A stretch of 64,000 nucleotides of DNA from Luteibacter sp. UNCMF331Sha3.1. Its GTDB lineage: Bacteria; Pseudomonadota; Gammaproteobacteria; Xanthomonadales; Rhodanobacteraceae. The stretch covers positions 1,009,170 through 1,073,169 of the forward strand of contig NZ_FOBU01000002.1 in assembly GCF_900109915.1 (NCBI RefSeq). Reading direction: 5' to 3'. The position numbers were made by a program, and so were the translations under genes. The notes beneath the pieces are model-generated. The model saw nothing but the letters and a program-made list of their open reading frames with translations, searched no databases and was not told the DNA's origin. Of the stretch, positions 1-9,367 are shown in pieces; position 1 is the stretch's first letter, and each line of letters opens with the position of its first letter.

Positions 1-42
1 CGGCGGCTCCCCCACATCGATAATGGGATGCTAACGAAGCGT

Positions 43-1662
43 TCACCCACCCGGTATCGGAAAATTTCCTATGTCGGATCCGATACTTGTGCTGCGCAGC
101 AGCACCCGTAGGTGAAGGCCTACCGGTTCTGGCCGGATGCGGAAGAGTCCGCCGAGGGCGGTAATGCGGTCGCTCATACCCTGCAGCCCACGGCCTCCCC
201 CATCGGTTCGCACGGGGCGGGGCGTGGACGGCAGGCCAGCGCCGTTGTCGCGAATATCGAGGATCGCGACCGGTCCGGTATCACGGAGGCCGATACGCAA
301 CCGCAGCATCATCCGACTTGCACCGGAATGACGCACGACGTTCGTGGCGCTCTCCTGGACGACGCGATAGATCGCCGTCAGGGTGTCGTCGTCGAGCAGG
401 CGGGGTTCGCCGCGCAGGTCGGTGGCGTACTGGATGCCCGCGGCGGTGAGCATGTCGCGGATCGGGCCCTCGTCCAGCGCCCGGAACAGGCCGAACTCGT
501 CGAGGACCGAGGGGCGCAGGCTGTCCAGCATCTTGTGCAGCGCGCGGCGCATGTGACCGAGGATGCCGTTGATCGACACCCCGATGTCGTCCAGGCCGGC
601 GTTGCCGAGACGGTTCTGGGCGAGCTTCAGGTGCGTCTGGATGGCCGTGAGGTTCTGGCCGAGCTCGTCGTGGAGCTCCGCGGCCATGTGCTTGCGCAGG
701 TTCTCCTCCGCCTGCAGGTTGCCTCGGGCGGCGTCGCGAAGCTGGCGCGCCAGCTGGTCCAGCCGCTGGTTAGCCGCCGCCAGATGGGTGTTCTGCTGGG
801 CCACCCTCTCGCTGCTGCGGCGGAGGGCATCCGTCGCGGCGCCGAGCATCAGCGTGCCGGTGCCGGCCACGGCGAGGAAGAGGTGGGCGGCGGCCGTGGG
901 AACCCCGCGGCCGATCATGTCCTCGGTGACGTTCAGGCCCACGCTGGTGATCAGCATGGCCAGGCCGGCGCCGCGCCAGCCGTGGCGGAAGGCGAAGAAC
1001 AGCACCGGGGCGAGCGAGAGCACGCGGGCGAACTGCGGCTGCGGCGAGTACTCGGCCAGTGTGATCAGGATCGCGAGCGAGGGCAGCATCACCAGCAGGC
1101 CGTCGAGCAGCAGCTCGGCCAGGGACGCCTGCGTGGGGCGCTCGCGGAACACGAGCACCATGACGGGCACGACCAGCAGGACGCCGAGGTAGTTGCCGAG
1201 CAGGTCGCTGCCGAACGTGGTGCCGAGCATTTCCACCGGGGCGGCGGGGTGCATCGAGGCCATCATCGCGGCGTTGCCCGCGGTGGCGACCGTGGCGGTG
1301 ACCATCGCGGAAAGCAGCAGGCGCGCGACGTCTTCCGGGGTATTGAGGCTGGCGTGCAGGTGCGCGCGACGCAGCAGCCAGACGCAGGCGGCCACCATCA
1401 GGGGCTCGGGTGCGTCGCCCAGCATGAAGCCGGCGCCGCCGATGGGCAGGCCGCTACGCCATTCGCAGAACGCGCTGGCCACGATCTCGGCGCCAAGGAT
1501 CCAGAACCAGTCGCGGGTGCGCAGCAGCAGAAGGGCACCGAACCGCAAGCCGAAGGGCAGTACCCAATAGGGCTGCTCCGTCGGCCATAGCATCACCCAC
1601 GCGACGGCGTAGGCGATGGCAAAGATAGGCCCGGCGAAGCGGGAAGAACCGAGTAGTCGCAT
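43..1662 (-). CDS. MASE1-domain sensor histidine kinase
   Basis: Membrane sensor kinase of the UhpB/NarX-like HisKA_3 class, 539 residues. Residues about 10-280 are hydrophobic with many transmembrane segments and fit a MASE1 sensory domain. A short coiled linker (about 285-325) leads to the dimerisation/phosphoacceptor helix with His331 in an ELHDELGQ motif. The ATP-binding domain has Asn441 (N box) and DNGAG at 472-476, then a GRGLQGM G2 box. The ATG is followed directly by a hydrophobic segment. It is divergent from the LuxR-type response regulator that starts 86 bp away, which is almost certainly its partner. The ligand cannot be told from sequence. Confidence 0.9.
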   Translation of the reverse strand: MRLLGSSRFAGPIFAIAYAVAWVMLWPTEQPYWVLPFGLRFGALLLLRTRDWFWILGAEIVASAFCEWRSGLPIGGAGFMLGDAPEPLMVAACVWLLRRAHLHASLNTPEDVARLLLSAMVTATVATAGNAAMMASMHPAAPVEMLGTTFGSDLLGNYLGVLLVVPVMVLVFRERPTQASLAELLLDGLLVMLPSLAILITLAEYSPQPQFARVLSLAPVLFFAFRHGWRGAGLAMLITSVGLNVTEDMIGRGVPTAAAHLFLAVAGTGTLMLGAATDALRRSSERVAQQNTHLAAANQRLDQLARQLRDAARGNLQAEENLRKHMAAELHDELGQNLTAIQTHLKLAQNRLGNAGLDDIGVSINGILGHMRRALHKMLDSLRPSVLDEFGLFRALDEGPIRDMLTAAGIQYATDLRGEPRLLDDDTLTAIYRVVQESATNVVRHSGASRMMLRLRIGLRDTGPVAILDIRDNGAGLPSTPRPVRTDGGGRGLQGMSDRITALGGLFRIRPEPVGLHLRVLLRSTSIGSDIGNFPIPGG

Positions 1663-1748
1663 GCCGGAATGTTACATGGCGGATGGGCGGAGTCGTTGTC
1701 TGGTCTTGCCCGTACGCACGCGTCGGGAGAGCCTGCTACATTCTGTCC

Positions 1749-2378
1749 ATGCCAAGAATCGTCCTAGTAGATGACCACGCCATCGTCCGTGAAGGTTTCA
1801 AGCGGCTCATCGAGCTGGAGCCCGATCTGGACGTCGTCGCCGAAGCGCGCAACGCCGACGAGGCCGTGGATGCGGTCACCCAGCACCGGCCCGACCTGGT
1901 GGCGGTCGACCTGTCCTTGCCGGACGGCAGCGGCCTGCCCCTGATCGAGCACCTCGGCAGCATCGCTCCCGGGATGAAGATCGTGGTGCTGAGCATGCAC
2001 GACGGCGAGCCCTACGTTTCCGAGGCGTTGCGTCGGGGCGCGAAGGGTTACGTCACCAAGGGCGTGGCGCCGGAGGAACTGGTGGCCGCGGTGCGGTCCG
2101 TCCTCGGGGGCGATCAGTACCTCAGCTCCGATCTGCGCGAGCGACGCTCGGGGCGTACCACCGCGGACCTCGATCCGTTCAACCGTCTGACGGCGCGCGA
2201 GCGTGAGGTCTTCCTGCTGCTCGCGGCCGGTCGGGCGCCGAAGCAGGTCGCGGCGGAACTGGGCATCGGGCAGAAGACGATCTACATCCACCGTGCCGCG
2301 GTGATGAACAAGCTCAACGCGGGGTCGGAACTGGATCTCTACCGGATGGCGCAGGAGCGGGGGCTGATCCGCGCCTGA
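1749..2378 (+). CDS. LuxR/NarL-family response regulator
   Basis: Two-component response regulator, 209 residues. The receiver domain spans about 1-120 with acidic residues Asp8/Asp9 and the phosphoacceptor Asp54 (VAVDLSLPDG). The C-terminal LuxR-type helix-turn-helix is at about 145-205 (LTAREREVF, GQKTIYIH). An open frame extends upstream to 1683, but its extra residues do not look like a receiver N-terminus, whereas ATG 1749 gives the canonical MPRIVLVDDH beginning. It is divergent from the MASE1 kinase at 43-1662, its likely cognate kinase. Its target genes are not evident here. Confidence 0.92.
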   Translation: MPRIVLVDDHAIVREGFKRLIELEPDLDVVAEARNADEAVDAVTQHRPDLVAVDLSLPDGSGLPLIEHLGSIAPGMKIVVLSMHDGEPYVSEALRRGAKGYVTKGVAPEELVAAVRSVLGGDQYLSSDLRERRSGRTTADLDPFNRLTAREREVFLLLAAGRAPKQVAAELGIGQKTIYIHRAAVMNKLNAGSELDLYRMAQERGLIRA

Positions 2379-2435
2379 CGTCCGCTCCTGCACGGGCGTG
2401 CCGATACGTCGGCCGTGCGTGCGATCGGGCGGGTG

Positions 2436-4112
2436 TCAGCCCTGCGCGCGGTCCAGCATCTTCTTCGCGTGCGCGCGGGTTTCCTTGGTGATCTCCACGC
2501 CGCCGAGCATGCGGCTGAGTTCGTCGCGGCGGCCGGCGGCGTCGAGTGCGTGTATGCGGGTGCGGGTGGCTTCGCCGTCGCTTTCCTTTGCCACCTTCAG
2601 ATGCGAATGACCTTGCGCCGCCACCTGCGGCAGGTGCGTGACGCACATCACCTGCACGCGCTCGCCGAGGGCGCGCAGCTTCTGGCCGACCACTTCGGCC
2701 ACCGCGCCGCCGATGCCGGTGTCGACCTCGTCGAAGATCATGCAGCCGATGTTGTCGTTGCCGAGCGTGGCCACTTCGATCGCGAGGCTGATGCGGGCGA
2801 GTTCGCCGCCCGAGGCCACCTTGCGCAGCGGACGGGGCGGCTGGCCGGGGTTCGCGCTCACCAGCAGTTCGCAGCGTTCGCGACCCAGCGGATCCGGATC
2901 CGGATCCGTGCCGTCGGCCGGTTCCAGCGCGACTTCGAGCCGCCCGCCGGCCATGCCCAGTTCGCCCATCAGGCCCGCCACGGCCGTGCCCAGACGCGAT
3001 GCCGCGTCGGCACGCGCCGCGGACAGCGCCGTCGCCGCCGTGTCGTAGGTGACGCGGAGGCGATCCCGCTCGATGCCGAGGCGCTCCAGCGCGTCGCCCG
3101 CACCTTCGAGTTCGGCCAGGCGTTCGCGGAGTTCTTCCGCCTTCGCCGTCAGTTCCTCGATCGGCAGGCGATACCGGCGCGACAGGTCGTGCAGGTGGGT
3201 GAGATGCGTGTCGACTTCGGCGAGGCGTTCCGGATCGAGTTCGACATCCTGCGCGTAGCGACTGAGGCCGTCGACGGCTTCGCCCACCTGGATCTGCGCG
3301 CTGTCGAGCAGGTCGAGCGTCGGCGCGAGCGTGGCGTCGAGTTCCGCGAGCCGAGAGAGCTCGGCATGCGCACGAAGCAGGGCACGGCCGATCGCGAATT
3401 CGCTTTCGCCGTCCAGCATCTCGACGACGCCGTTGGCGCCTTCGGCCAGGCGGCCCGCGTTGGCGAGGCGGCGGTGTTGTGCTTCGAGGTCTTCCAGCGC
3501 GGCGGGTGCGAGCGCCCAGCGGTCGAGTTCGGCCACCTCGTGGCTGAGCAGGTCGATCTGGTGCTCGCGATCGTCGCCGCCGGACAGCGTGCGGATGCGT
3601 GCCACGGCGTCGCGCCATGCGCGGGCGGTGTCGCGGACGGCGGCCTGCAGGGACTCGTTGCCGGCGTAGGCGTCGAGCAGCGCCATCTGATGCTGCCGCG
3701 AAAGCAGGGCCTGGTGTTCGTGTTGACCATGGATCTCGACGATCAGCGCGGCCAGCGCCGACATCTGCGCCAGGCTGGCCGGACGGCCGTTGATCCAGCC
3801 GCGCGAGCTACCTTCGGTGCGGATCACGCGACGCAGCTGGCACGTCTCGCCGTCGTCCAGTTCCTGCTGGCGCAGCCACTCGGTGGCTTCGGGCAGGCCG
3901 GCGAGGTCGAACTCGGCGGCCAGCTCGGCGCGATCGGAACCGGCGCGCACCATGCCGCTGTCGGCGCGGGCGCCGGCCAGCAGCATCAGGGCGTCCACGA
4001 GCAGCGACTTGCCGGCGCCGGTCTCGCCGCTGACCACGGTAAGGCCCGGGCCGAAGGCCACTTCGGCTTCTTCGACGACGGCGAACTGGCGGACGTAGAG
4101 CGAGGTGAGCAT
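2436..4112 (-). CDS. recN: DNA repair protein RecN
   Basis: SMC-like ATPase for double-strand break repair in the cytoplasm, 558 residues, close to the family's usual length. Walker A GETGAGKS is at 29-36, a long central region is rich in coiled coil, and the Walker B/signature segment (MIFDEVDTGIGG) lies near residue 455, followed by a conserved THLPQVAAQG. I chose the start at 4112 (MLTSLYVRQFAV); an open frame continues 24 codons upstream but its residues are not RecN-like. It is divergent from hrcA across 136 bp. This recN-hrcA-grpE-dnaK-dnaJ order is typical of Xanthomonadales. Confidence 0.96.
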   Translation of the reverse strand: MLTSLYVRQFAVVEEAEVAFGPGLTVVSGETGAGKSLLVDALMLLAGARADSGMVRAGSDRAELAAEFDLAGLPEATEWLRQQELDDGETCQLRRVIRTEGSSRGWINGRPASLAQMSALAALIVEIHGQHEHQALLSRQHQMALLDAYAGNESLQAAVRDTARAWRDAVARIRTLSGGDDREHQIDLLSHEVAELDRWALAPAALEDLEAQHRRLANAGRLAEGANGVVEMLDGESEFAIGRALLRAHAELSRLAELDATLAPTLDLLDSAQIQVGEAVDGLSRYAQDVELDPERLAEVDTHLTHLHDLSRRYRLPIEELTAKAEELRERLAELEGAGDALERLGIERDRLRVTYDTAATALSAARADAASRLGTAVAGLMGELGMAGGRLEVALEPADGTDPDPDPLGRERCELLVSANPGQPPRPLRKVASGGELARISLAIEVATLGNDNIGCMIFDEVDTGIGGAVAEVVGQKLRALGERVQVMCVTHLPQVAAQGHSHLKVAKESDGEATRTRIHALDAAGRRDELSRMLGGVEITKETRAHAKKMLDRAQG

Positions 4113-4177
4113 GGGCACCGAGGCGGCGAAAGGGAATCGCGCCGATTGTAGCGGCAGCGGCGTCGCAGAAGCCGAGA

Positions 4178-4208
4178 CTTGCAAGCGGAGGGCCGAGACC
4201 TTATTGAT
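4178..4208 (+). promoter_or_regulatory. possible sigma-32 promoter of hrcA
   Basis: CTTGCAAG at 4178-4185 resembles the CTTGAA -35 element of heat-shock promoters, and CCTTATTGAT at 4199-4208 could serve as a degenerate -10 after a 14-base spacer. It lies 40-70 bases before the hrcA start, which suits a heat-shock operon, but both boxes deviate from consensus. No CIRCE inverted repeat is visible here. Confidence 0.3.
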
Positions 4209-4248
4209 AGCCGGGACGATCCACCCCTCATCCTAACCAGTCAGGCGC

Positions 4249-5307
4249 ATGAATCCGTTCTCCGGTCACGACATCGATGCTCGCGCGCGCCGGCTCCTGC
4301 GGACCCTGATCTCCCAATACCTTTCGGACGGCGAGCCCGTGGGATCGCGCACGCTCGCGCGGTCGTCCGGCCTCGAGGTCAGCCCGGCCACCATCCGCAA
4401 CATCATGGCCGACCTCGAAGACGCCGGTCTCGTGGCGTCGCCGCACACCTCGGCGGGGCGCATTCCCACGCCGCGCGGCCTGCGCCTCTTCGTCGACAGC
4501 CTGCTCGAACTGAAACCGCTGCCGCGCGACGAGATGGCGCGCCTGCAGGGCGGGTTGCCCCCGCACCAGACGACCACGCGCGACCTCCTGGGCAACGTGT
4601 CCAACCTGCTTTCGGCGATGACCCACTTCGCCGGCGTGGTCACCGTGCCGCGGCAGGGCGACTTTCCGCTGCGCCATATCGATTTCGTGTCGCTGCCCGA
4701 CGCCCGCGTCCTGGTGATCCTGGTGTTCTCGGACAACCAGGTGCAGAACCGCGTGGTGCAGCTGGCGCGTCCGCTGGCATCGGGCGAGCTGGAACAGGCC
4801 GCCAATTACCTCAATGCCCAGTTCGCCGGCTTCCGCCTGGCGGACATCCGCGCGCACCTGGCGTCGGAGCTGCGCGAGGCCGGCGGCGAGCTCAATCGCA
4901 TGCTCGCGGCGGCCGTGGAGCTCGCCACGGCCTCGTTCGCCAGCGACGACGCCGACGACGTCCTCGTCAGCGGCCAGACCAACCTGATGGGCTACTCCGA
5001 GCTGGCCGACATCGACCGGCTTCGCGACCTCTTCGACGCCTTCCAGCAGAAGCGCGACCTGCTCCAGCTGATGGAAATGTGCGTCAAGGCGCCCGGCGTG
5101 CGCCTCTTCATCGGCGAGGAGTCCGGTTTCTCCGCCCTCGACGGCTGCAGCATCGTCACCGCCACCTACGGCACGAACGGCCGCATGCTGGGCGCGATCG
5201 GAGTTATTGGACCGACGCGTATGGCATATGAGCGGGTGATCCCCGTGGTACAAGCCACCGCGGGATTGCTCAGCGACGCCTTGAATCGCGCCGCGGCGAC
5301 CTCATAA
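4249..5307 (+). CDS. hrcA: heat-inducible transcription repressor HrcA
   Basis: Class I heat-shock repressor, 352 residues, the usual size. The N-terminal winged helix spans about 10-75 (LISQYLSDGEPVGSRTLA, then ATIRNIMADLEDAGL). The central GAF-like dimerisation region and a conserved C-terminus (IGVIGPTRMAYERVIPVV) are intact. HrcA normally binds CIRCE (TTAGCACTC-N9-GAGTGCTAA) and is stabilised by GroEL. I find no CIRCE in front of hrcA, grpE or dnaK, so its operator, probably upstream of groESL, lies outside this window. It is first in the order hrcA-grpE-dnaK-dnaJ. Confidence 0.96.
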   Translation: MNPFSGHDIDARARRLLRTLISQYLSDGEPVGSRTLARSSGLEVSPATIRNIMADLEDAGLVASPHTSAGRIPTPRGLRLFVDSLLELKPLPRDEMARLQGGLPPHQTTTRDLLGNVSNLLSAMTHFAGVVTVPRQGDFPLRHIDFVSLPDARVLVILVFSDNQVQNRVVQLARPLASGELEQAANYLNAQFAGFRLADIRAHLASELREAGGELNRMLAAAVELATASFASDDADDVLVSGQTNLMGYSELADIDRLRDLFDAFQQKRDLLQLMEMCVKAPGVRLFIGEESGFSALDGCSIVTATYGTNGRMLGAIGVIGPTRMAYERVIPVVQATAGLLSDALNRAAATS

Positions 5308-5347
5308 ACCGCCCCGGGAGGCGGGTTTAGTATTTCCCGCGAATGTT

Positions 5348-5369
5348 CGGCCGCTCACAGGAGCGGCCG
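5348..5369. terminator. hairpin between hrcA and grpE
   Basis: A perfect 9-bp stem, CGGCCGCTC/GAGCGGCCG, with an ACAG loop in the 85-bp hrcA-grpE gap. It has no U-run after it, so it is more likely an RNA processing or stability element, or a weak attenuator, than a full terminator. A weaker GC-rich stem followed by GTTTAGTATTT lies just upstream at about 5307-5335. Confidence 0.45.
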
Positions 5370-5392
5370 GTAAGCTGACATTTGGAGTAAGC

Positions 5393-5926
5393 ATGCAGAA
5401 CAACGATCCCCACGTGCCGGACACGGCGCAGGACGGCAGTGCGGCCGAGGGCATGAATGCCGATCTCGACGCGCTCACCGCGAAGCTCGGCGCCCTCGAA
5501 ATCGAGCTCGCCGGCGCACGCGAAACCGTGCTGCGCGAGCGGGCGGAGATCGAAAACCAGCGTCGCCGCCTGCAGCGCGACCTGGATCAGGCCCGCCGTT
5601 TCGCCAACGAAAAGCTGCTCGCCGAGCTGCTTCCCGTCTACGACGGTCTCGCGCTCGGTCTCGCCAACGAGCAGGCCGATGCGAAGGCGCTGCGCGAGGG
5701 CCTGGAGCTGACGCTCAGGCAGATGGAAAAGGTCACGCAGGCCAACGGCCTCACGGTGATCGATCCGCTGCATCAGCCGTTCAATCCGGAACACCACCAG
5801 GCCATCAGCTCGGTGGATTCCAGCGAGCACGCGCCCAACACCGTCGTCGCCGTGGTGCAGAAGGGCTTCGTGCTGAACGACCGTCTGCTGCGTCCGGCGC
5901 TCGTCGCCGTGGTGCGCGACAACTGA
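5393..5926 (+). CDS. grpE: nucleotide exchange factor GrpE
   Basis: Co-chaperone that releases ADP from DnaK, 177 residues. It has an acidic, variable N-terminus, a long dimerising helix (about 20-85, including RAEIENQRRRLQRD), and the conserved C-terminal beta region with the NPEHHQAIS and VVAVVQKGFVLNDRLLRPA segments. A GGAG ribosome-binding site lies just before ATG 5393. It sits between hrcA and dnaK, as expected for the DnaK machine. Confidence 0.96.
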   Translation: MQNNDPHVPDTAQDGSAAEGMNADLDALTAKLGALEIELAGARETVLRERAEIENQRRRLQRDLDQARRFANEKLLAELLPVYDGLALGLANEQADAKALREGLELTLRQMEKVTQANGLTVIDPLHQPFNPEHHQAISSVDSSEHAPNTVVAVVQKGFVLNDRLLRPALVAVVRDN

Positions 5927-5978
5927 ACAAAGCCCCGTGCCACGCCGTATCCGCGTGGTCGGGGAGTCTCACCAGGTA

Positions 5979-6005
5979 TTGAATCGATGGGGCAGGGCCC
6001 CACTT
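5979..6005 (+). promoter_or_regulatory. probable sigma-32 promoter of dnaK
   Basis: TTGAAT at 5979-5984, a 13-base spacer, and CCCCACTT at 5998-6005 closely match the heat-shock consensus CTTGAAA-N11..16-CCCCATNT. It lies about 50 bases before the dnaK start. This would let dnaK-dnaJ be transcribed separately from hrcA-grpE. Confidence 0.6.
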
Positions 6006-6056
6006 TCACAAACAGTCGCGGCCGCGGGGGCCGCTTAGAAATACGGAGCAACTTCA

Positions 6057-7982
6057 ATGGCCAAGATCATCGGCATCGACCTCGGTACGACCAACTCCTG
6101 CGTCGCAGTGATGGAAGGTACGACCGCACGCGTCATCGAAAACTCGGAAGGCGATCGCACCACGCCGTCCATCGTCGCGTTCACCAAGGACAACGAAGTC
6201 CTGGTCGGTGCGCCGGCCAAGCGCCAGAGCGTCACCAACCCCAAGAACACGTTCTACGCGGTGAAGCGCCTCATCGGCCGCAAGTTCACCGACGCCGAAG
6301 TGCAGAAGGACATCAAGCTGGTGCCGTACGGCATCGTCGCGCATGAGAACGGCGACGCCTGGGTGCAGACCGCCGACGGCAAGAAGATGGCCCCGCAGGA
6401 AGTCTCCGCGAAGGTCCTCATGAAGATGAAGAAGACCGCCGAAGACTTCCTTGGCGAAGCGGTCACCGAAGCGGTCATCACCGTGCCGGCGTACTTCAAC
6501 GACAGCCAGCGCCAGGCCACGAAGGACGCCGGCAAGATCGCGGGCCTCGAGGTCAAGCGCATCATCAACGAGCCGACCGCGGCCGCGCTGGCCTATGGCC
6601 TCGACAAGACCGCCACGGGCGACCGCAAGATCGCGGTGTACGACCTCGGCGGCGGCACGTTCGACGTGTCGATCATCGAGATCGCCAACGTCGACGGCGA
6701 GAAGCAGTTCGAAGTGCTGGCGACGAACGGCAACACGTTCCTCGGTGGCGAAGACTTCGACAACCGCGTCATCGATTACCTCGTCGAAGAGTTCAAGAAG
6801 GAGCAGGGCTTCGACCTGCGCCAGGATCAGCTCGCGCTGCAGCGTCTGAAGGACGCCGCCGAGCGCGCGAAGATCGAGCTCTCGTCGTCGCACCAGACCG
6901 AGATCAACCTGCCGTACGTCACGGCCGACGCGTCCGGTCCGAAGCACCTCAACATCAAGCTCACCCGCGCCAAGCTCGAAGCGCTGGTCGAAGACCTCGT
7001 CAAGGGCACCATCGAACCGTGCCGCACGGCGCTGAACGATGCCGGCCTGCGCGTCTCCGACATCCACGAGGTCATCCTCGTCGGCGGTCAGACCCGCATG
7101 CCGAAGGTGCAGGAAGCCGTGAAGGACTTCTTCGGCAAGGAAGCGCGCAAGGACGTCAACCCGGATGAAGCCGTCGCCGTCGGCGCCGCGATCCAGGGCG
7201 GCGTGCTGGGCGGTTCGGTCAAGGACGTCCTGCTCCTCGACGTCACCCCGCTGTCGCTCGGCATCGAGACGATGGGCGGCGTGATGACGAAGCTGATCGA
7301 GAAGAACACCACCGTGCCGACCAAGGCGTCGCAGGTGTTCTCCACGGCCGACGACAACCAGACCGCGGTCACCGTGCACGTGCTGCAGGGCGAGCGCGAG
7401 CAGGCCCGCTTCAACAAGTCGCTCGGCAAGTTCGACCTTCAGGGCATCGACCCGGCGCCGCGCGGCATGCCGCAGATCGAGGTCACCTTCGACATCGACG
7501 CCAACGGCATCCTGCACGTGTCGGCGAAGGACAAGAAGACCGGCAAGGAACAGAAGATCGAGATCAAGGCCGGTTCGGGTCTGTCGGAAGACGAGATCCA
7601 GCGCATGGTCGCCGACGCCGAAGCCAACCGCGAGGAAGACAAGAAGTTCCACGAGCTGGTGCAGGTCCGCAACAAGGCCGATCAGCTGGTCCACTCGACC
7701 CGCAGCCAGCTGAAGGAGCACGGCGGCAAGATTCCGGCCGAGCAGCTCGCCACCATCGACGGCGCGGTGTCGGAACTGGAAAAGGTCAAGGACGGCGACG
7801 ACAAGGCCGCGATCGAAGCCAAGGTCGCCAACCTGGAGCAGGTGGCGCAGTCGCTGTACGCGGCGGCGCAGTCCGGCGGCGCGCAGGACACCTCGCAGCA
7901 GTCGGCCCCGGGTGGCGGTTCGGCCCAGCCCGACGACGTCGTGGACGCCGAGTTCACCGAGGTCAAGGGCGACCAGAAGTAA
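6057..7982 (+). CDS. dnaK: molecular chaperone DnaK (Hsp70)
   Basis: ATP-dependent cytosolic chaperone, 641 residues, the normal length. The phosphate-1 loop [14 protein letters not shown] is at 4-17, the phosphate-2 motif [11 protein letters not shown] is near residue 195, the interdomain linker [15 protein letters not shown] is near 390, and the substrate-binding and helical lid regions follow. The C-terminal tail ends [17 protein letters not shown] site precedes ATG 6057. It works with GrpE upstream and DnaJ downstream and has its own likely sigma-32 promoter at 5979-6005. Confidence 0.98.
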   Translation: MAKIIGIDLGTTNSCVAVMEGTTARVIENSEGDRTTPSIVAFTKDNEVLVGAPAKRQSVTNPKNTFYAVKRLIGRKFTDAEVQKDIKLVPYGIVAHENGDAWVQTADGKKMAPQEVSAKVLMKMKKTAEDFLGEAVTEAVITVPAYFNDSQRQATKDAGKIAGLEVKRIINEPTAAALAYGLDKTATGDRKIAVYDLGGGTFDVSIIEIANVDGEKQFEVLATNGNTFLGGEDFDNRVIDYLVEEFKKEQGFDLRQDQLALQRLKDAAERAKIELSSSHQTEINLPYVTADASGPKHLNIKLTRAKLEALVEDLVKGTIEPCRTALNDAGLRVSDIHEVILVGGQTRMPKVQEAVKDFFGKEARKDVNPDEAVAVGAAIQGGVLGGSVKDVLLLDVTPLSLGIETMGGVMTKLIEKNTTVPTKASQVFSTADDNQTAVTVHVLQGEREQARFNKSLGKFDLQGIDPAPRGMPQIEVTFDIDANGILHVSAKDKKTGKEQKIEIKAGSGLSEDEIQRMVADAEANREEDKKFHELVQVRNKADQLVHSTRSQLKEHGGKIPAEQLATIDGAVSELEKVKDGDDKAAIEAKVANLEQVAQSLYAAAQSGGAQDTSQQSAPGGGSAQPDDVVDAEFTEVKGDQK

Positions 7983-8004
7983 GTCGTCCGGTGAGCGAAA
8001 CGGC

Positions 8005-8032
8005 GCGTCGCGGGTGGATTCCCGCGACGCGA
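8005..8032. terminator. hairpin between dnaK and dnaJ
   Basis: A perfect 11-bp stem, CGCGTCGCGGG/CCCGCGACGCG, with loop TGGATT in the 129-bp dnaK-dnaJ spacer. There is no U-run, so it probably sets transcript stability or the dnaK:dnaJ ratio rather than fully terminating. Confidence 0.45.
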
Positions 8033-8111
8033 CTCCAGTGATCGATCGGAACGCTCGCGCCGAGGGGAAACCCGCCGGCGCGTTCGTCCATCCAGGGAAA
8101 GCAAGCGTGAC

Positions 8112-9242
8112 ATGAGCAAGCGCGACTACTACGAAGTCCTCGGTGTCGAACGCACCGTGACCGAGGGCGACCTCAAGAAGACCTTTCGTCGCGTCGCGAT
8201 GAAGTACCACCCCGACCGCAATCCGGACGACCCGGAGGCGATCGACAAATTCAAGGAAGCCAAGGAAGCCTACGACGTGCTTTCCGACGCGCAGAAGCGC
8301 GCGGCGTACGATCAGTACGGCCATGCCGCCTTCGAGGGCGGCGGCTTCGGTGGTCGCGGCAATGGCGCCGGTTTCGGCGACGTGGGCGACATTTTCGGCG
8401 ATATCTTCGGCGACATCTTCGGTGGCGGCGGTGGCCGCCAGCGCGCGCGCCGTGGCGCCGACCTGCGTTACATGATGGATCTCGATCTCGAAGAGGCCGT
8501 GTTCGGCGTCGAGAAGAAGATCGAGGTGCCGACGCAGGTCAACTGTCATCACTGCAACGGCACGGGCTCGGAAGACGGCAAGGTGTCCACGTGCAGCACG
8601 TGCGCGGGTCACGGTCGCGTGCGCATGCAGAACGGCATCTTCTCGATCCAGCAGGCCTGCCCGACCTGCCACGGCTCGGGACAGAAGATCGACAAGCCGT
8701 GCAAGAAGTGCCACGGCGAAGGACGTCTCGAAGAAGAGCGCACCTTGTCCGTGCGCATTCCCGCCGGCGTCGACAATGGCGATCGTATCCGTCTGACGGG
8801 GCAAGGCGAGGCCGGCCCCGCCGGTTCGCCGGCGGGCGATCTCTACGTGGAAGTGCGCGTGCGCGAGCACGCGATCTTCCAGCGTGACGGTTCCGACCTC
8901 TACTGCGAGATGCCCATCCGCTTCGCGCAGGCCGCGCTCGGTACCGATCTGCAGGTGCCGACGCTGGAAGGCGAAGTGTCGGTCAACGTGCCGCCCGAAA
9001 CACAGACGGGCCATCAGTTCCGCCTGCGCGGACGTGGCGTGAAGTCGGTTCGCGGGGGCCGCACGGGCGACCTCATCTGCACGGTGGTCGTCGAAACGCC
9101 GGTGCGCCTCACGAAGGAGCAGCGCGAGCTGCTGACGCAGCTGGAAGCGACGTTCGTGGGCGAGGAAGCCGCGAAGCACACGCCGCGTTCGAACACGTTC
9201 ATCGACGGCGTGAAGGACTTCTGGTCGCGCGTGACGTCATAG
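8112..9242 (+). CDS. dnaJ: molecular chaperone DnaJ (Hsp40)
   Basis: Co-chaperone that stimulates DnaK ATP hydrolysis, 376 residues, type I. The J domain has HPD at 33-35. A Gly/Phe-rich region (about 72-115) includes repeated GDIFGDIF units. Four CxxCxGxG zinc repeats follow ([32 protein letters not shown]), then the C-terminal substrate-binding domains. It is downstream of dnaK in the same direction. Confidence 0.98.
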   Translation: MSKRDYYEVLGVERTVTEGDLKKTFRRVAMKYHPDRNPDDPEAIDKFKEAKEAYDVLSDAQKRAAYDQYGHAAFEGGGFGGRGNGAGFGDVGDIFGDIFGDIFGGGGGRQRARRGADLRYMMDLDLEEAVFGVEKKIEVPTQVNCHHCNGTGSEDGKVSTCSTCAGHGRVRMQNGIFSIQQACPTCHGSGQKIDKPCKKCHGEGRLEEERTLSVRIPAGVDNGDRIRLTGQGEAGPAGSPAGDLYVEVRVREHAIFQRDGSDLYCEMPIRFAQAALGTDLQVPTLEGEVSVNVPPETQTGHQFRLRGRGVKSVRGGRTGDLICTVVVETPVRLTKEQRELLTQLEATFVGEEAAKHTPRSNTFIDGVKDFWSRVTS

Positions 9243-9252
9243 GCGCATAGTT

Positions 9253-9323
9253 CGGTGGGAGCCAGCCTGCTGGCGATGGGTGCTCGTCGCCAGCGTCCAT
9301 CGCCAGCAGGCTGGCTCCCACCG
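9253..9323. repeat. REP-like inverted repeat, dnaJ-dapB gap
   Basis: Two inverted copies of GTGGGAGCCAGCCTGCTGGCGA (the arms continue into ATGG/CCAT) separated by about 18 bases. This is the standard paired form of a palindromic family found many times in this window. It probably folds into a long hairpin protecting or terminating dnaJ mRNA. Confidence 0.85.
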
Positions 9324-9367
9324 GTTCCGCTGTTAGGATGGCCGTCCGAATCCAACGAGGCCATCGC

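Noticed and set aside
6054-9179. A 1,041-codon open frame antisense to dnaK and dnaJ
   Set aside because: Produced by high GC and strong codon bias of the sense genes; the translation is rich in Arg, His, Val and Leu with no domain, and the sense strand is certain.
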